Assembly: GCF_042453785.1 (NCBI RefSeq)
Contig: NC_091671.1
Location: 36,161,001 to 36,225,000, forward strand
Length of the DNA stretch: 64,000 bases
DNA from: Malus domestica
Taxonomy: Eukaryota; Streptophyta; Magnoliopsida; Rosales; Rosaceae
Direction: 5' to 3'
This document shows positions 33,181-45,912 of the stretch, one piece after another. The notes under the pieces are model-generated. The model saw only the letters and a program-made list of their open reading frames with translations, did not search any database and was not told the origin of the DNA. The translations under genes were made by a program, and so were the position numbers. Position 1 is the stretch's first letter, and the number at the start of each line of letters is the position of its first letter.

Positions 33181-36100
33181 TTAGAGAGTGCGGTTCAAAA
33201 CTGATATTTGACGTGAGTCGCCGTTCAACAAGAAAACCTCCAAAGGAACATAAGGAGAGGCTATTGACGAACCAAATCTATACGTAGGTTGCAGTATTTT
33301 GCTACCCTTCGCACACTGAAATGCTCGAAGCCTTGGTCCGGTTCTCATCTGCCAAATCTGCACGATATTGCCACGAGAGAAAACATATTATTAGAAATTA
33401 TGCGTGAGTCAGATGTTAATCACTTGAAGTACCATTGCAGTTCTTTTAATAAATACAAGAAAGAAGTTCCCATCAGTCCAAAACTAAAACAATTTCTTGA
33501 CCTTACTTAATGATATCCATTCATTCGATTTCTAGGCTGCCATCCAGCACATATTCCCTTATACTCATCTGCTTCATTTGAGTTAAAATGGAAGAGCGGT
33601 GCACGGTTCCAATAAAACCCAAAACAAGCATGTATAGAATGACTCTTACCTTTGCGTTCTGTTTTTTTGAAATAAGTAACAATGTACTAAAGAATGCCAG
33701 GTATGGATAGTTTCTTTGAAGATAAGAGGAAATGGAGTCTATGCTATTTTAATTTTGCAGTCTCATTATTGTAAATATATAAACTACAAAAAATGCAACT
33801 AAGAGAATGAAAAAGATCTTTGATTGCTTGCATGTCCGAAAAAGGAGAGAGTTCCTTAAAGGAAACGGTAAAAGAAACTACCTCAATAATTCCTTTTCGA
33901 GGGGCATGAATAACCAAACACAGGCAGTAATCACTCTTCGTGGGTTCATAGTGACTTGAATTTGAAGCTGCAGTATCTTTTTTGACCAGCATCTCCATGA
34001 ATAGGCAACTAGCATCCCGATATCCCTGCAAATCGACTCATACCACCATCAGGGAAAAACTACAACATCAAAACGAAGGAGAAAGAAAAACTTTTAAGTA
34101 ATTTAAGGTTTCTGGGAGAAAACCTTCCAAAGCCGCACTATCACAAGTGCTTGAGTATCTAAAAGCAATATACGACCAAGTGAATCTGTAATCGCAGTCA
34201 ATGTGCCACTAGGTGATAAGGTAAGCTTCTCACCCTTTCTTGGGAAATCCTTCAAACATGTCAATGGAGAAGCTGTCACAAATAAAATCACATGTGAGCA
34301 AAAAACAAGAGTTAACTAATGATTGGTAACTAGACTCCCAAATCCATGAAGAAAAAATCAATTATAATAGTAGTGTTTAAAACTTAGGCCTCGTTTGTTG
34401 TTTACTTGAAGGTAGAAGATGGATTACTCATTAAGAAAACTTATTAATTACACTCCTCTCCAAAATGGTAGGATTAGAAGGGATAAGTTTTCTTCATGTC
34501 TAATACCCTTCTAATCTCCTCAAATATTAAAATCACCCACCACATACCATGCATTTTATGATCCAATCCATTCCAATCCTAGGCACCATACGAGCCCTTA
34601 TAGTTTAATTCCCTTTGAGCTGACAAAAAGCCAGGTCAAATCACTTACCTCCTTAGACTTGAATGAATGTTGCACACACAGAGGAACTGAGGTACCTACT
34701 TTAGTTCCATTACCAGTCCAAATGCATGTTCGTGCATATTTCTTCTTATTTTTTAACCAAAAAAAAAAGGTTACTGTTATTTCTTTCTATACAAACAATA
34801 TTAGCAAAGTTCCAAGAGCCAACAAAGTATGGAAAACACAAATAGTGATGCAAGTAGGGGGCATGACCACCAAATACATGGATGCAAGGGAAGTAGATAC
34901 TTTCGAGATGAGTTGCCATTTCTCTCTTCTTTGTGCTTATAACCCTGTTCTTCTTTCATTTATACATTCTAGTGGAAAGACTACACAAATGTACTTAGGC
35001 AACAACATTATGAACTTTAAATAAATAACTACAGTAAATTAATCTCACCTTGTGCAAATGGTTGAGGTTTCTCCTCTGATTTTTTAGATGAAGTCTGATC
35101 GCTCCCCCAAATCATTTTTGATAATGAAGCTATTGTTGAAAATGTTGCAGGCACAACTTTAGACAAGATTGCCCCCACCAAAGACCTATTATTGTCTTCC
35201 GATAGTCTTTATATGGAGAAACCAAATGTCGTCAATAAATATGGGCACTTTTAAGTGAAACAGATATAAGACTGCATTTAACACTCAGTAGAAAACCTGT
35301 AAGTTGTATCATCCCACCACACTAACCTGAAGGCCGAAATCACTGCATCCTCTCCAACAGTGATTCCACATAAATAATGTTCAGTTGACTGCCCAACAAT
35401 AAAAGCAGCTGAATTCAAACCCAGAATAACTTCAGAAGGTTTTCCATGATTTATGGGGAAAAGACCGAAGCATTACTATCAGAAGAAGGGGAATAGAGAG
35501 AACAAAAAACAACTACGAAAAAATTGACCAAAATGGCAACAAAACAAAATTGTAAACATTACCGAAAGAAATTTGCATAAATCTAAGAATGAAGTTCCTT
35601 TGATTATTTCATTATTTACAAGATGACAAACAAAATCAGTGTGGTATAAATGTTAAGATTTTGAGATTTGTCAATGGGGGAAAATAGTTCTTCAAGAACT
35701 TTCAAGCTTCCAATTGACTTTGATGCAAGGTATCTTGTCATATATATCCCCCACCTATTAACTTCTTTTTAACTTGTCAACTCAACAGAACCTTGTTCCA
35801 TCAAGATGGAAGCTGATAAACCTTGCAAATGTCACAGGACAGGGTGACATGAACATACATTATTTGATTGAAATGGAGAAACACTGGAAAAAGGATCTGG
35901 AGGAAGCTCAAGAACATAGGCGAAGGTGTGAAAGTGAAGAATAAATGCTCTGATAGATTATAATGTACATGGAGTTTGCTCTCCATCCAATGAACCGAAT
36001 AATTCAGCAGATGAAGATGAAGAGAGATTTTCATTTGAAAATGAATCTGTCAACCTAATAACATAGACGATGGAGACAAGTAAAAGGAAATAGATAAGAT

Positions 36101-39100
36101 AAAATAGAAAATGTCTATCAATAGCTCCCAGGATCCTGTGCTTCTCAAGAGAATCAACAATTTCATCATGAAGATAACTTCCTTTTTGAGCTGGTCTCCT
36201 ATATCCGGGGCAGACTAAAGTCCTTTTATTGAACAGTTGGTGTTATTCTCAATGGAATTGATTATTTCTGACTTTTGACTACACTAATTGCAGTTTAACA
36301 TTACATGGTATGTGTGCTTTTAATTTCTTGAACTTGACAAATGACCATCTTGTTTTATTATGTTTTGGGTACAATGTGTGTTTTTATAATCTTGATCCTT
36401 TTCATGCAATTAAAATGGAAAGCATCAGCATATTTAAATACGCAGGGCGAATATACCTGGATTTCCATCAGTGGCGGAGGCATAATGCCAGTAATGGCTG
36501 CATCAGCACAAGTACCATACTTGCTGACACTCCATAACTGGTAAGGTAATTTACCATAGGAATGTTCAAAATCATCTGAGCCTCGCTTTTTGAGTGTTTG
36601 ATCCCAGAACTGAGACTGTGTATCTTCAAACCACTGGAGCAGCATATTCTGTATTCCAAGCATATTATTAGAACCCACACCAACTGAGCTTCTAAACGCT
36701 AGAAACAACTCCAAATTTTAACCCACAAAATAAGGGGACCTAAATTTTTCGAAGTCTCTGCCTATAGACATCACATACAACCTTGTTAATTTAAACTAGA
36801 AATACTTTATCATTACATTACATTAAGTGAAAGTATGGGAACTTAAAGATTCAAGACACATGCTTCATGCTCAAAGATGACTTTACAGGTACAACTCTTC
36901 ATAGCAAGGAATGAAAAAACAAAAGGTTTTCCCTACCTGAATATCCGAGCCATCAAAACGAGCAACTATGCCAGGCATAACAACACAAACCTCCTCTGAG
37001 GATGTTTCATGGGTAAAATCTCTCTTCGTTCCACGGACTCTCAACCTTATAATCCGCTCGGGATATACCATCTGTTAATACATAAAAGGGTTAAACTCTG
37101 TTTACTACATGAAGTTTCGTGATTTTCAACATTTAGTACATAAAGTTTTTTTCGTCCTAGAGTCATACCTAAAGTGTTAATTTTGGGACAGTTTCATACA
37201 TCCATTAGTCAAACTGTTAATTCTCCCGTTAAGTGATGACGTAGCGCCATGTGGACAATGATTGGAAGCCACGTGTCATTAAAAAAATATTAAAATAATT
37301 AATTAAAAAAAAAAACCCATAACCCTATTGTCTTCCCCACCCCGACCCCCCTCCCTTCTCTTCTCTGCACCTACCCAACCTCTGCACATCCATCCTAAAC
37401 CCCACCCTCCTCTTCCTCCTCCTTATCCTGCACCCTAACCTAAATCCAGACCGAAACCCCACCTTCATCCTCCTTATCGTGCACGGAAACCCCATTTCTC
37501 CATTTCCCTTTCTACCTCCTCCGACGAAAACCAACTGGAACTGGGAACGTGCACCCTCGCGGCCTCACCCACCTCCAAATCACTCCCACACTCCCGCAAG
37601 ATCCCCACTCTCCTTCCCACTTTGACCTTCCTCTCTCACCACTGGAGGAAGAATAGCAACAAAAAGCTGCAGATTTTTAAGCTCTGCGGCGACGTTGAGG
37701 GTTTCAGTTTTGGGTTGAAATGTGAGGAGAGAGGAAGAGACTTGGAATTGGGGAATTACCTAGAAAGAAGCTCGAGACTTTCGTCATAGACAACCATCCT
37801 CTTAAGGTGGAGCTTTTCGATCTTTTATGGGGCTTCGATGGAGGCCAAGAGGCGTATGAGTGTGGTGCGGTGGTGAGGGTGAGGGTACGGTTTGGGGTTG
37901 AAGGGGAATTAAATGGTGGGTTTGGGGGAGTGATAGGGGAAGGAGGAGGCAGACGGGGTAGGAGGGAGGGTGTGGCGTGTGAGCGACGGTGTTCGACGGC
38001 GCTCTGCTAGTGTTTGGAAGCTTTTCCTTCTGGGGTTCTAAGGTGGGTTATGTGGGTTTGGTTGGATGAATTTATGGGGGAAGGAGGGTGAGGCTGGATT
38101 GGGGTCGAAAATGGTGTGGTTAGTATAGCTTGCAGTTTGGGGGCGGGGGTTTGGGTTGGGGTGCAGGATAAGGAGGAGGAAGAGGGGGGTGGGGTTAGGA
38201 GAGGAATGGTGGATGAGGTGATGGTTGTGGAGAAGGGGGGATAAAAATGGGGGAGAGAAAAGGGGGAGCCGAAGAGGGTGTTGCAGAGGGAAGAAGGAAG
38301 GGAGGTGGAAGACGGGTGAGTGGGCACGGGTGTGGAGTTGGATTTTTTTTTTTTTTTTTTATTTACTTTTATTTAATTAATTATTTTAATATTTTTTAAT
38401 GACACATGGCGCCCAGTCATTGTCCACATAAGCGCCATGTCATCACTTAACAGAATTTCTAACAGAAAACTTAACGGATATATGAAACTATCCCAAAATT
38501 AAGACTTGAGGTATGACTCTGGGATGAAAAAAACTTCATGTACTAAATGTTGAAAACTACAAAACTTCAGGGTAGTAAACAGAGTTTAACCCTACATAAA
38601 ATCATTAAAGTTGCATGACCAAGACCAGTAGACCATAACTCAATTTTCCAACAGAACCAATACCAAAAGTAATCACAATGGCATACAAAACTATCATATA
38701 TGCAGAATCTAAACGAATTAAATTCAATAACTCAACATTTCAATAATCACCACCAGATATAATCGCAATGCCATACGAAACTGTTGTACTTAAAAACCCC
38801 GTACGCAAAAATCTAACAAACCCATACGCGAAATCAAAAAGGTTGCTGTGCAAGAAGTGCTTGGAACTGATTGCGCCCAGGCTCTGAGGCTGGGGTTGGT
38901 CAGCAGAGACCCTAAAGGTTTCTATGTGACCAAGTGGTGTCATTTTGGATTGCTTTGACTTTGGGTCTGAGTCAGTTGCTTCGGTAGAAAAGGTTAAAGG
39001 ATTTCTGTCTTTGAAGGTTTGTTCAAATTTTAATTTTAGGTTTTACTTTGTTTGGTTAATGGGAATTCATTAAAGCTTCTGTTTTTAAGAAAAATGAAAT

Positions 39101-39941
39101 TCAAAGGATGAATGATCTGAAGTAATGTCGATTTTTTTCTTGATTGGAAGCTGAGTTTAAAAGTGTACAGCATTGTAGATTTGTTTCTAAGAACATGAAT
39201 AAAAATTTTGAACTTCATTTTCCCTATCAGTTTCTGAAGTTTCCTTGCAAGCAAACAGGAACTGAATGATAAGAGTGCAAATTTTTCTACCAGACATGGG
39301 TTTCTAGTTTCTACTCCATTTGATCCCTCTCTCAATTGGTTATGGGTTCCAATACCAAAAGTAATCACAATGGCATACAAAACTATCATATTTACATACC
39401 CAACATGCAAAATCTAAACAAATTAAACTCAATAATTCAAATTTTCAATGACCACTACAAGAAAAAATCACAATGCCATACATAATTATTGCATTTACAA
39501 ACCCCATATGCAAAAATCTACCAAACACAATAAAATTCACATCATTCAAAGACAAATTTTCATCTAATCAAACCCAGATTACCAATGCAGCAGCTTTACC
39601 TGCTTATGAATCAAATCTCCATCCAAAGAGAAAAATAGGAGATACCCAGACGAAGTCCCGGCCACAACCACCCTTACCTCGTCAAACACCAACCACTCCA
39701 CCGCCGTGACGAACTCCGCCTCGATCGGGGACAATTCGGGTCGAATTTTGAGGGGGGTCCCGTCGGAGTCGGCCCACCCGAGAAACACAATAACGGAGCG
39801 GTTGGCGAGAGCGAGCGACTGGGTGTCCAGGGCGCAGAGGAGGTTGGGGTTGTCGAACCAGCCTTCCTTTCCCGCGCCGAGCTCGCCGAGCTCCTCGCAG
39901 GCGATGCTGCCCAGCTCCGTCGTATGAGTTCGCTTCGCCAT
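33181..39941 (-). CDS. Rab3GAP regulatory-subunit-like protein
   Basis: Related to the N-terminal domain of the Rab3 GTPase-activating protein non-catalytic subunit (RAB3GAP2_N), which with the catalytic subunit controls Rab GTPases in membrane traffic and autophagy. Minus-strand exons: 39941-39600, 37071-36937, 36648-36457, 35388-35327, 35206-35049, 34272-34124, 34025-33882, 33357-33181. All have GT-AG borders and join in frame to 452 residues. Landmarks: MAKRTHTTELG (exon 1), EEVCVVMPGIVARFDGSDIQ (exon 2), CADAAITGIMPPPL (exon 3), GITVGEDAVISAF (exon 4), GTLTAITDSLGRILLLDT (exon 6), GPRLRAFQCAKGSK (exon 8). The protein ends after the N-terminal domain, as in other plants. Intron 1 (37072-39599) is inflated by a Mutator-type element and a stray ZDP copy. 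Whether it acts on Rabs in plants is inferred. Confidence 0.9.
37088..38592. mobile_element. Mutator-type element, second family member
   Basis: A 1505-bp element with ends GGGTTAAACTCTGTTTACTA and TAGTAAACAGAGTTTAACCC and the 9-bp duplication TACATAAAA (37079-37087 and 38593-38601). Terminal repeats share the CATTTAGTACAT, GGGACAGTTTCATACATCC and GCGCCATGTGGACA words of the element at 18349-20960. Inverted similarity extends inward (CCTCTTCCTCCTCCTTATCC near 37410 against its complement near 38165), giving arms of up to about 430 bp. The middle (about 37600-38000) is GC-richer and unique; I recognise no captured gene. It lies in intron 1 of the Rab3GAP-like gene. Confidence 0.9.
38657..39526. 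repeat. Direct repeats bracketing the ZDP copy
   Basis: Two roughly 165-178-bp direct repeats (38657-38821 and 39349-39526) share CCAATACCAAAAGTAATCAC, AATGGCATACAAAACTATCA and a later CAATGCCATAC...CAAAAATCTA segment. They flank the ZDP-derived segment. The left one may represent original intron and the right one its copy, or the reverse. Confidence 0.8.
38822..39345 (+). pseudogene. Ectopic copy of ZDP exon 1 and intron 1
   Basis: Matches the ZDP region from about 47618 to 48273: the zinc-finger part of exon 1 (CKKC core), the exon 1 donor and most of intron 1. A one-base loss at GATTGCGCCCAGG, compared with GATCGCCGCCCAGG in ZDP, breaks the frame. It lacks the segment corresponding to about 47930-48048 of ZDP intron 1. 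It is antisense to the Rab3GAP-like gene in whose first intron it lies. Confidence 0.9.
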
Positions 39942-40554
39942 GGTTGATTGGGTCGGAGTTAGAAAAGGAGGAGGAGGTTGAAGCAAGAGGTGGAAATTTA
40001 CAGGCAGTACTTTTTGTTTAATTTAAGTGCCCGAAGCCCGCATCGTTTAGCCGTTAAAAGTAGCAGAAGGGAGAAATTTTTCAGTGAAACCGTACGGATG
40101 GCACACGTGTTACTGTATAAATGATAGTATGATTATGATATATGTGTTAAAAAATTAATAATTTAACAAATAAAATTTCTTACAATTTGTATAAAAATAC
40201 GTGATATACCATTCATTCATGTTCCGATCATAATGAAAAATTTCTTGAAATGAAGGTGATGTACCAACGATCAACTAACCCAACTATTTTTTTTTTTTGG
40301 TATGAACTAACCCAACTATTTTTTCTTTTGTGAAATCTACCTAAAATAATTGTAAATCAAATTTAATTTCTAAATTTATTAAATTTAAAACGAGATGTTA
40401 CTCACCCTAAGAAAGTTACAGTGTAACCAACTTTTTTTTTTTGGTTAAATTTTTTTCGTGATTTTTAAGATGGCATGGTACTTTTAATGTGACTTTAAAA
40501 CCTACTTGTGATGAATCACGATAGCAATTCAGGTAAATTGCACAATAGATAATC

Positions 40555-40660
40555 TAATTTAGTATCAAATTCGTTATTTAAGAGATTCAAATATAAAATC
40601 TCTTACTTACGAGTAAAAAGAAATATCATCATATCGTATGTAAAGATAAAATCATCTATT
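40555..40660 (-). mobile_element. Possible degenerate SINE relic
   Basis: TCAAATATAAAATCTCTTAC, then TTACGAGT...ATATCATCATA, resembles the box A/box B region of the SINE family seen at 17874 and 18231 (minus strand). Ends and duplication are not identifiable. Confidence 0.35.
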
Positions 40661-40709
40661 TAATCTCTAATTAAAGACTGCACTGGTCTAATCGTCTAAG
40701 AAATCGAAA

Positions 40710-41552
40710 ATGCTGAGTCAAGACCCTTCCCTCTCTAAACCCCTCTCTCTTCCTCCTCACGCCATTCTTCAATCTCCTCCACAAAACCCTAACCTTAAAA
40801 CCCCTCACCGCGGCCCCCAAAAACACTCTCCATCAACTCTTTCTTCCAATTCCCATAAAATTCGAACCCCAATTTCACATTTTCCTGCCAAATTTCCCAA
40901 CTCTGGCGGAACCTCCGCTTATACGCCGAGCAGAGCAAAAAGAAGGCTTGAAACTGGCCATCCCCAAGCAGAATCGAGGGTAACGCAAAGTTTTACCGGG
41001 AAGTGAAGGAGATTGCTCGGCGGAAAAGCAAAAGGCTTGTCGAATTTTCTACCGACTCAAGAACCATGGCCGAAAGTACACCGATAACTTCACTGACGAT
41101 GAGCTCCAGCAAATTGGGCTCGGGTACGACTGGATGGTCCGGTTTATGGAGAAAGACAACCCCAATTTGCGTCACCCACATGATTGGTACAAGCACGGGG
41201 AATACGGGGCCGTGCATGTGATGCGAGGTTGTTGTTGGCCAACTGATCCGGGGGAGGTTCACCGACAAGAGGGTGATGATGATTAGGGAAGTGAAGGACC
41301 AAGAGGAGTGGGAAAAGATTGAGCAATTTGAGATGAGCCAAGATTTTGGTAAGAGATCAGAGCAATTGGATAGAAGCAAGGGGATGAAGTACTTTTGGGT
41401 GTTTGTGAGGCACCCGAGGTGGCGGTTTTTGGATTTGCCGTGGCAGCAGTGGACTTTGGTGTGTGAGGTAGTGGTGGAAGGCGAAAAACAGAGGTTGGAC
41501 AAGTGGAGTTTGATGGGCAGGCTTGGGAATTTGACTAGATCGTTGATGAGGT
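40710..41552 (+). pseudogene. Plastid-type gene relic, 5' part (EMB3120 position)
   Basis: The frame opens at 40710 with a Ser/Pro-rich, transit-like leader. It then decays through several frameshifts: near 40980 into a frame with KFYREVKEIARRKSKRL; near 41040-41050 into KYTDNFTDDELQQIGLGYDW; and near 41210-41260 into TDKRVMMIREVKDQEEWEKI...YFWVFVRHPRWR...LMGRLGN. The plus-strand L1-type LINE then interrupts it. Its place between the Rab3GAP-like gene and ZDP equals that of Arabidopsis At3g14900 (EMB3120, a plastid protein), from memory. The identity rests on position and plastid-like character, not on a sequence search. Confidence 0.7.
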
Positions 41553-44500
41553 CCAAAAAAATGGGGTCTTCATCCCGAGGTGGTGGCGACTGGCCTTACT
41601 CAGCCGCAAGATCGCCATGATACACCTGTTTTGGAACTACCGTGGTCTAGGGTCGGACACGATGGTTCGTGCCTTACATGGGCAAATAAGGGAACACAGA
41701 CCTTCGATGATTTTTCTTTCAGAAACCAAAATGAAAGATCATCGAATAGCTGGAGTAAGAAGGCGGATGGGGTACTCAAATGGTTTTGATGTAGCTCCGA
41801 TCGGGAGAGCTGGAGGGCTTAGCTTATGGTGGGAGGACTCTGTCCAAGTGGAGGTGATGGAATTTTCTAAGCATTTTATTGATGCTGGATGTGGGTTGGT
41901 TGACTCGCAGGTTAAATTTCAGTTTACCGGAGTTTACGCGACATCGTACAGGATGGAGAATGAGGAATTTTGGAGGGGTATGATTCAGAATTTCAGCCCG
42001 GATAATATGTCATGGATTTGTGGAGGGGATTTTAACGAAGTCTTATGGGATCATGAAAAATCTGGGCGAGCGAAAGTGAGATACAACCGTCCCAGATACC
42101 TGGAGGAGTTTATGTGCAAGGTGGAGGTTATGGATTTGGGATTTAATGGACCCAAATTTACTTGGAGGGGGACTCGAAATGGACAGCTGGTGGAGGCTAG
42201 GCTGGATAGGGGATTGGTGAATGCTACTTGGCCAAATACGTCGATTAAAATCGGAACGTCTCTAGGGTCTGACCATAGTCCTGTGGTGGTAATTTGTGAG
42301 CCTAAGAGTAATAAATCGAAAAAGATGTTTCGCTTTGAGGCCTTTGGGCTAAGGACGGGGAGTGCAGGGACATCGTGAGAAATGCTTGGAATCATTCCAG
42401 GGAGGGGAGTCCTATTGAGAGATGGAATCATAAAATCAATATTTGTCGTGCCAAATTAATCAACTGGAGCAGGGGAAAATTCAGTAACCTTGGAAGGCAA
42501 ATTAAAGAGATGTTGGAATGTCTGGGTCGTCTCTAACATAATTGGAAGGAGAATAAGAAGGAAATTGTGGCTCTTTCCAACAATGTTGATCAATTATGAA
42601 GGCAGGAGGAGTGTTACTGGCAGCAAAGATCCCGGGTGCAGTGGCTAAACGAGGGAGACGCCAACACCAAATTCTTTCATCAGTCTACCCTTCAAAGAAG
42701 ACGAAGAAATAAGGTGGTGACTTTAAAAAATAGCAACGGAGAGTGGATTGAAAGCCCAAGTCTGATTAGGAGTTTGGTGGATGATCATTTCATGGAGTTA
42801 TTCAAATCATCTGGGAACCGGGAGTGGGGAGAAATCCTCAATTGTATGCTTCCAAAGGTTACCAATGAAATGAATGATACCCTTACTGGTACGGTCTCGG
42901 TTGATGAAGTGAAAGATGTTACTTTACAGATGGGTGGGATGAAGGCCCCTGGTCCGGATAGCTTCCCGGGGATTTTCTGTCAGGCTCATTGGGACATTCT
43001 TGTTGCGGATGTGAATGAAATTATTGGAGAATTGATGCATGGTTTAGAAAATCCCATGAGAATCAATGCTACTCATTTGGTTCTGATACCGAAAGTTCAA
43101 AACCCGAAATCCGTTTCTCAATTTCGGCCCATCAGTTTATGCAACTATCCTTATAAGGTTTTTTCGAAGATTTTGGTGAATCATCTCAAGCCGTTTCTTC
43201 CGGAGTTAATTTCCCCTACCCAAAACGCCTTTGTGGCAGGAAGGCAAATCCAAGACAATATTGGAATTGCGCATGAATTATTCCATTTTCTTAAATTGAG
43301 GAAAGCGAAATGCAAATTCGAGTTGGGCATTAAACTGGATATGCATAAGGCCTACGATTGGGTGGAATGGGATTTTTTAATGGCAGTGATGGAGAAATTG
43401 GGGTTTGACAGTAAGTGGATAAGCTTGATCCTGGGATGCATTTCTTCTGTGAATTTTGCAATCATTCTGAATGGTCTTCCTGGAACTAAGTTTGCGCCTT
43501 CTAGGGGGCTCAGACAAGGAGATCCGCTTTCCCCCTACCTATTCTTGTTGGTTAGTGAAGTGTTATCACTTCGTATCCAGCAGGCTAGTGATAGAGGTTG
43601 GATCAGAGGAGTCCAAATGTACAAGCTTGGCCCGACAATATCCCATATTTTCTTTGCTGACGATACTCTGATTTTCCTGAGAGTTGAGGAGGAGAATTGT
43701 CGAAAATTATCCCAAGTCATTGATGATTATTGCTTGGCGTCGGGTCAAAAAGTTAATAAGTCAAAGTCAAGCGTATTTTTTGGAAACAATGTGCCTGAGT
43801 CTTTATCATTTCATTTGGCGAACATCCTGGGTATGGAGAGGGTTGGAGATCCAGGTGTCTACCTGGGGGTTCCCGCTATTTGGGGTCGTTCGAAAAAAAG
43901 TGGGCTAGCCTATGTTAAAGAAAGATTATTAGGTAAGCTCAGGGGATGGAAGAAAGCCGTTCTCTCTCAAGCGGGGCGGGAGGTCCTCATAAAAGCGGTG
44001 GTGTAAGCAATCCCTGCATATCCTATGAACTTATTCAAGTTTCCTACTTCTCTATGCAATGAGTTGGATGCCATGATGTCGAAGTTCTAGTGGGGGCAAA
44101 AAGATGGTGAACAACGTATTCATTAGGTTTCTAGAGAGAAGTTGGGATGGGCAAATGATATGGGCGGGTTAGGTCTTAGGAGTTTCGAGGTGTTCAACGA
44201 TGCCCTGTTGGCTAAGCAGTGTTGGAGATTAATTGAGGAGCCGAATTCTCTGTGGGGTTTGGTGCTTAAGGCACAGTACTTCCCTAATTGTTCATTCATG
44301 GATGCTAAAAGGGGTGGGAGAGCCTCTTGGGCCTGGTCTAGCCTCCTCACTAGAAGGGACATTTTATGTAATGGAGCTCATTGACAGATTATGAGTGGAA
44401 ATGAGGTTAGGGTGTGGGTTAATACATGGATCCCGTCTATTCCAATGGGAAGACCTTCTCCATCGGGGACGGTATAGATTTCTAATAATTTGGTGGTTAA

Positions 44501-45912
44501 TTCGCTTATTTGCTCTGAGAATAGAATGTGGGATATTGATTTTCTAAAGCCATTCCTGGAAAGGTCCGAGTTTGATGCTATCCTTGAGACCCATATTTGA
44601 GACCCTTTGTTACGTGATCGTTTGGTTTGACCCCTGGATAAAAAGGGGGTATATTTAGTTAAATCCGGACATAAATGGGTGGTTGGTCAGAATCTGCCCC
44701 ATGGGGGTATTAATATTGGATCATCGGTCACCATTCCTGCCCATCTGTGGAAATGTGTGTGGAAACTTGAGGCTTATCCAAAAATCAGATGATTTTTATG
44801 GAAGACCCTTCAGGAAGCTGTGGCTACTATGGCAAACCTCTTCCGAATAAAATCTTCCCCATCTCCGTTATGCCCGATTTGTAAGAATCAGGATGAAACA
44901 ATTATACATATATTTTTGCAATGCCCGTGGGTGGAGGCTGTTTGGTTCGGGGGAAGCTTGAGTATGAGGATTAATCAAACGGATACTTCTTCTTGGGTGG
45001 GCTGGTTGCTCCAGAGGTTTGATTCAGCGAAGGGATCAATTGAGGTGAGAAACAATATGCTCTCATATATCGCCTTCACTTGTTGGCATATATGGAAAGC
45101 CCGATGTAATATGCAGTTCAACCAGCAACCACTTCATCCTAGGCAGGTTATTTTGGCCATTTCTTTATCGGTCTCTACATTCAAAGAAGCTCGGGGTGGT
45201 CCTCGGACTACGCCTCCACCTCGTGGCCTGGATCAATTAGTTGATGTTTGTTGGTCTCCTCCGTGTCCGGGTTTCGTTAAGATAAATGTGGATGCTAGCT
45301 GGGGATCATATGATGGACGGGGATTCACGGGTATTGTTGCACGGGATGAGGAAGGGAGGTTTCTTGCTGCTAGTAGATCATGTGTGAAGGCTACTAGTGT
45401 GGCTATGGGAGAGGCTATGGCAATCTTGCACGAGTGTATGCTTGGCAAGAGGATGGGTTGGAATTGATTTCTTGCCTTAGGGATATGGCTAAGAAAGGCA
45501 GTTGGGATGCCTTCCCCTCTCTTCTGAATTGTGTTAGATTGGGAAATGAGTTTCTTGATTGTCGCTGGTCTTGGATTCCAAGACCGACCAATTCGGCAGC
45601 GGACCATTTGGCATCGCGAAGTAGTAGGGAAGTATGTGATCATGTGTGGGTTGATAGACCCCCATCTTCCTTGGTTCATGTTTTGTGTAACGACGGTTTA
45701 CCTTGTCCGCCTTAATGGTTTGTGGTATTGCGTAGAGGGACGCTCTAGCATTTGTTGCGGCGTCATGTTTTCTCTGTAACCTCCTCGCTCTACCCTTTCC
45801 AAGTAGTTATTGGCTGTTTGCTTCGGTGTAGGCTCTCTTTGTACTGTTTGGCATCTTTGCCCGGTTATTGGATCCTTTGTTTTCCAAAAAAAAAAAAAAA
45901 AAAAAAAAAAAA
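41553..45912 (+). mobile_element. L1-type LINE, 5'-truncated
   Basis: About 4.36 kb ending in a perfect poly(A) run (45887-45912). ORF2 is nearly complete but broken. Endonuclease domain 41617-42378 (WNYRGLG at the start, GGDFNEVLW, LGSDHSPV). Reverse transcriptase 42636-44006 (RPISLCN, QNAFVAGRQIQDN, GLRQGDPLSPYLF, FADDTLIF), ending in a stop at 44004. Zinc-binding zf-RVT segment about 44820-44960 (CPICKN...CPW). RNase H domain about 45270-45715 (VDASWGS, GEAMAI, NSAADHLAS), with a frame change near 45440. ORF1 is absent apart from a possible C-terminal tail at 41553-41610. I could not find a target-site duplication. It interrupts the EMB3120-like relic. Confidence 0.92.

Noticed and set aside
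34386-34603. Possible MITE (GCCTCGTTTG ... ACGAGCCC) within Rab3GAP-like intron 5
   Set aside because: Ends are weakly inverted and no target duplication could be found; not strong enough to annotate.
37600-38010. Possible captured gene fragment in the second Mutator-type element
   Set aside because: GC-richer and partly open, but no protein family could be recognised; reported only as unique interior.
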